From contig CALDCK010000129.1 in the NCBI GenBank assembly GCA_937937315.1, positions 1 through 42,313 of the forward strand: a stretch of 42,313 bases of DNA. Direction: 5' to 3'. The notes beneath the pieces are model-generated. The model saw only the letters and a list, made by a program, of their open reading frames with translations, was not told where the DNA came from and did no database searches. This DNA comes from an uncultured bacterium. Lineage in GTDB: Bacteria > Myxococcota_A > UBA9160 > SMWR01. Below, one piece after another: positions 39,040 to 42,313 of this stretch. The position numbers were made by a program, and so were the translations under genes. Position 1 is the stretch's first letter, and each line of letters opens with the position of its first letter.

Positions 39040-39075
39040 TCCGAACGCGGCCCGGACCTCGGAGGGAACGAGGCG

Positions 39076-40104
39076 GTGAGGAAGCGAGTCGAACCGGTAC
39101 ATCCGATCGCACGGGTGCGCCGCGGTGGGCCCGGACGCCGCGGAGTGCGCGGGATGGGCAGCGTCCTGCTCGCCGGCCTGGTGGCCACGTGTTTCGCTTG
39201 TGCCCACTCGAATGGCACTCTCGCAGCGGACGCCGTGACGGAGGATTCCACGCCGGCGTGTTCCGGCTGCGCCCATGCGGCGGACCCGGTCACACAGGAC
39301 CCGACGACAATGGATCCCGAGCATCCGGCGGCTCTCATCGGCAGCCCGATCGAGAGCGGCGGCGACCGCCTGAACGGCATCGCCTACCTGGCCCAGGGCC
39401 CGGGACCGCATCCGACCCTGATCCTGCTCCACGGCTACCCCGGCGAAGAGCGCAATCTCGACCTGGCCCAGGCAATCCGCCGCAGCGGCTGGAACGTCCT
39501 CTTCTTCCACTACCGCGGCGCCTGGGGAAGCGAAGGGAGCTTCTCCTTCGGCCACGCCATCGAGGACGTCGGCGCGGCGCTTCGTCTCGCAAGCTCCGAG
39601 GAATTCGCACGCAGCCACCGCGCCGATCCGGAGCGGATCGCCCTGCTCGGACACAGTATGGGCGGGTTCCTGGCGCTCATGGCGGGCAGCGAGCACGAAG
39701 AGGTCGACTGCATCGGCTCCATCGCTGGCACCAACCTCGGCGCCATGGCCGCGACGGAGCCCGAGGCGGCGGCCGTCACTGCGGCCCGTCTCGACTCCAT
39801 CAGCGGACCGATCCGCGGAACCACCGGCGCCGAGCTGGTGGCGGAGGTCGCGGCGAACGCCGCGCGCTTCGACACGACGCGGCGTGCGGCATCCCTGGCG
39901 AGCCGGCCCGTGCTGCTGGTCGCCGGCGATCGCGACCGCGTGACGCCGCCGGAGATCCACCACGACCCTCTCGAGCGCGCCCTCCTGGCCGCGGGGGCGA
40001 CGCAGCTTCGCACGCGTCGCCTCGACGCAGACCACGCCTTCTCCCCGGCGCGGATCGCCCTGGCGCGAACCGCGGTGACCTGGCTCGACGAGGCCTGTCG
40101 CTGA
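39076..40104 (+). CDS. Alpha/beta hydrolase, secreted or membrane anchored
   Basis: HPTLILLHGYPGEERNLDLAQAIRRSGWNVLFFHYRGAWGSEG; ALLGHSMGGFLAL nucleophile elbow. Confidence 0.92.
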   Translation: MRKRVEPVHPIARVRRGGPGRRGVRGMGSVLLAGLVATCFACAHSNGTLAADAVTEDSTPACSGCAHAADPVTQDPTTMDPEHPAALIGSPIESGGDRLNGIAYLAQGPGPHPTLILLHGYPGEERNLDLAQAIRRSGWNVLFFHYRGAWGSEGSFSFGHAIEDVGAALRLASSEEFARSHRADPERIALLGHSMGGFLALMAGSEHEEVDCIGSIAGTNLGAMAATEPEAAAVTAARLDSISGPIRGTTGAELVAEVAANAARFDTTRRAASLASRPVLLVAGDRDRVTPPEIHHDPLERALLAAGATQLRTRRLDADHAFSPARIALARTAVTWLDEACR

Positions 40105-40125
40105 GTCCGGGCCCTCGCCCGCGCC

Positions 40126-41223
40126 CTACGCTCCGCCCCCGGCGTCCTTGAGTCCGACCTTCTCGAAGGCGCCGATGAAGGCCTGCTCGTGGAGCCCGAA
40201 GCCCACGCGACCCTCGTACTCGAAGCGAGCGACGTGATCCACCACGCCGTACTGACCGATCTTCCCCACCTCGTCGTGGTCGAGGTCGAGCCCCTGCACC
40301 ACCAGCGGCCCCTGGTACATCCCGTGGCGCCAGTCCTGATCCATTCCGTAGCCGGTCCCGACCGCGATGAAGGCGTGGGTGAGGGGCGTGACGTCTACCT
40401 CGAAGCCCCCACCGGGCGCCTCGGGAAAGCCGATCTTCGACTTCTCGACCACCCGGGTTCCAGAGCGCAGCACGTGCTCGAACTCGGGCCGGCCGAGCCA
40501 CTCCGCCTCGCGCGCTGGATCGGACCAGACCCGCACCGCCTCTTCGAGAAGACGCTCGCCCTCGTTCGTCTCGTTCAGGATGTACAGGATCGCGTGGTCG
40601 TCGAACTGCATCGGCGAGTAGTTCCACATTCCCGTCAGCTGCCCCTCGCCCTGACGGATGCCCGGGTGCTCGGTCTCGCCCACCGGGCGGATTCCCCAGG
40701 AGCGGTCTCGCGTGCCCCACCAGCGGTCCGGCGTCACGTCGAAGTGCTCGTCGCCGACGCGGAGCGAGCCGCTCCAGCAGCCGGTCTGGGCGAAGCGCAT
40801 GGTGTCGAAGAGGACGCGCCCGTGCTTGCGCACGTACTGCCGAGGCTCCTCGAAGGCGGGAATCGCCCCCCGCCAGCGCAAATCGGCGGCGATGCCGTGC
40901 TCGGTCTCGTCGAGGACGATTCGGATCTCCTCGAGGGGCTTCAGGACCTCCACCCGGAAGGGCCCGACGCTCGTATCCATCCGGTCTCCGAGCTCCCGCG
41001 ACGCCCGTACGACCCGGTGGTGCGGGCCCCGGCGCACGCAGGCGAAGGCATCCTGCACGCCGAGATTCGGATACTGGCCGAGTCCCATCACCATGAACAG
41101 CTCGTCGCTCGAGCCGTGAAGGTTGAAGTAGTAGCGATCGTAGAAGTTTCGATCGCTGGTTCCGACGTGACGGATGGTCTCCGCGATCTGATGGACGGGG
41201 TAGTCGTCCCAGGACGAGAGCAT
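40126..41223 (-). CDS. Conserved hypothetical protein (CrtC/hydroxyneurosporene-dehydratase-like or DUF7064/7065-type)
   Basis: YYFNLHGSSDELFMVMGLGQYPNLGVQDAFACVRRG...PDRWWGTRDRSWGIRPVGE. Confidence 0.75.
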   Translation of the reverse strand: MLSSWDDYPVHQIAETIRHVGTSDRNFYDRYYFNLHGSSDELFMVMGLGQYPNLGVQDAFACVRRGPHHRVVRASRELGDRMDTSVGPFRVEVLKPLEEIRIVLDETEHGIAADLRWRGAIPAFEEPRQYVRKHGRVLFDTMRFAQTGCWSGSLRVGDEHFDVTPDRWWGTRDRSWGIRPVGETEHPGIRQGEGQLTGMWNYSPMQFDDHAILYILNETNEGERLLEEAVRVWSDPAREAEWLGRPEFEHVLRSGTRVVEKSKIGFPEAPGGGFEVDVTPLTHAFIAVGTGYGMDQDWRHGMYQGPLVVQGLDLDHDEVGKIGQYGVVDHVARFEYEGRVGFGLHEQAFIGAFEKVGLKDAGGGA

Positions 41224-41266
41224 GGTGTCTCCTTCACCCGATCGTCTCCTGCGCGATCGGAACGAA

Positions 41267-42037
41267 CTACGCGATGTGGATGCCGCCGTTCGGCGAGATC
41301 GCCTGGCCCGTGATGAAGCTTCCGTCGTCGCTCGCCAGGAAGAGCGCGAGCTCGGCGATCTCCTCGGCCGTACCGAGGCGCCCGAGGGGAGTCCCCGCGG
41401 TGAGGCCCTTCAGAATGGGCTCGGAGATCTTCCGGGTCATGGGCGTATCGATCGCGCCCGGGCAGATCGCATTCACCCGGATCTTGTGGCGGCCCAGCTC
41501 GCGAGCCAGGGAACGCGTCATTCCAAGAATGCCACCCTTCGCCGTGGCGTAGTGCACCGGTCCCAGACCGGCGAGTCCGGCAATGCTCGAGAGGTTGATG
41601 ATCGCTCCGGAGCCCGCGGGAATCATGATCTTCGCGGCCTCCCGGCTGCAGAAGAAGCTCCCGTCGAGGTGGATCGCCAGCATCAGCTTCCACGAGGCGT
41701 CGCTCATGTGGGGCAGCTGCGAGCCGGTCTCCATCAGCTTTTCGAAGGCGTCGCCCGGGGTCCGGTCCACGCCGGCGTTGTTCACGAGCACGTCGAGCCG
41801 GCCGTGGGTCTCCGCGATCCGGGAGAACATGGAGGCCACGGCGGCGGAATCCGCCACGTCGGCTGCGATCGCGAGGTGACCCCCGCCCGGCAACGCCCCC
41901 ACTGTCTCCTCGGCGCTGTCCACGGCCAGATCGTTTACGACGACCACTGCCCCCTCGCGGGCGAATACCTGCGCCATTGCACGGCCCAGTCCGGAGCCGG
42001 CGCCCGTCACGCATGCCACCCGACCGTCCAGCTTCAC
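41267..42037 (-). CDS. Short-chain dehydrogenase/reductase
   Basis: ACVTGAGSGLGRAMAQVFAREGA; VLVNNAGVD; YATAKGGILGMTRSLA (YxxxK). Confidence 0.96.
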   Translation of the reverse strand: MKLDGRVACVTGAGSGLGRAMAQVFAREGAVVVVNDLAVDSAEETVGALPGGGHLAIAADVADSAAVASMFSRIAETHGRLDVLVNNAGVDRTPGDAFEKLMETGSQLPHMSDASWKLMLAIHLDGSFFCSREAAKIMIPAGSGAIINLSSIAGLAGLGPVHYATAKGGILGMTRSLARELGRHKIRVNAICPGAIDTPMTRKISEPILKGLTAGTPLGRLGTAEEIAELALFLASDDGSFITGQAISPNGGIHIA

Positions 42038-42313
42038 GAAGTCCCTCCTCCTGCGGCACTCGCGCCGCCCTCGTTGCCCAGGAACCCTCGCACGAGTCGC
42101 ATGAACTCGTCGAGCCGGTCGTGGTGGACCCAGTGACCCGCCCCTTCCACGTTCGCGACCCGGGCGTCGGAAAAGGGCCGGACGCGTCCGTCGATCGCCG
42201 GATCGCTCGCCCAGCTCTCCGTCCCCCGCACGAGCAGCACGGGACACGCGATGCGCCTGCGCAGCTCCATCACCTCCTCCTCTCCGAGTCGGGTGGGACT
42301 GAACGCGCGGACG
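42034..42313 (-). CDS. Alpha/beta hydrolase, truncated at window edge (N-terminal part missing)
   Basis: CPVLLVRGTESWASDP...VANVEGAGHWVHHDRLDEFMRLVRGFL, the typical C-terminal half with catalytic His. Confidence 0.85.
   Translation of the reverse strand, partial: VRAFSPTRLGEEEVMELRRRIACPVLLVRGTESWASDPAIDGRVRPFSDARVANVEGAGHWVHHDRLDEFMRLVRGFLGNEGGASAAGGGTS

Noticed and set aside
1-42313. CRISPR arrays, transposases, integrases, phage genes
   Set aside because: No direct-repeat arrays, DDE/tyrosine recombinase motifs or phage structural genes were seen.

Overview
This is a GC-rich, gene-dense bacterial chromosomal window. I think it comes from a deltaproteobacterial or myxobacterial-type genome, but that is an inference. 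It encodes about 33 plausible proteins. They include redox proteins, lipid and xenobiotic metabolism enzymes (P450, FMO, two acyl-CoA synthetases, SDR, Zn-ADH, GST, hydrolases), a GGDEF-EAL protein and a GTPase/DUF2868 pair. No rRNA, tRNA, CRISPR array or transposon was recognised. The strongest non-routine signal is two genes interrupted by an in-frame TGA. In each, the reading frame continues on both sides and a compact hairpin with a G-initial, GU-containing apical loop begins shortly after the TGA, as expected for a bacterial SECIS. (1) An FG-GAP/ASPIC-UnbV protein with a C-terminal thioredoxin-like domain has its TGA at 1578-1580. It is followed by a DsbD-N-like lipoprotein and a convergent glutaredoxin-domain lipoprotein. 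(2) A GrdB-like (glycine/sarcosine/betaine reductase selenoprotein B family) protein has its TGA at 36999-37001 in the context LLAPV-U-PDCCRSVGL. I interpret both as selenoproteins that ordinary gene callers would split. Other points of note: an ACP-like protein with Pro in place of the phosphopantetheine Ser, an Hsp20 C-terminal remnant, a frameshifted lipoprotein/esterase gene, a degenerate receiver on the GGDEF-EAL protein, and a sulfatase-like protein without the Cys/Ser formylglycine motif.
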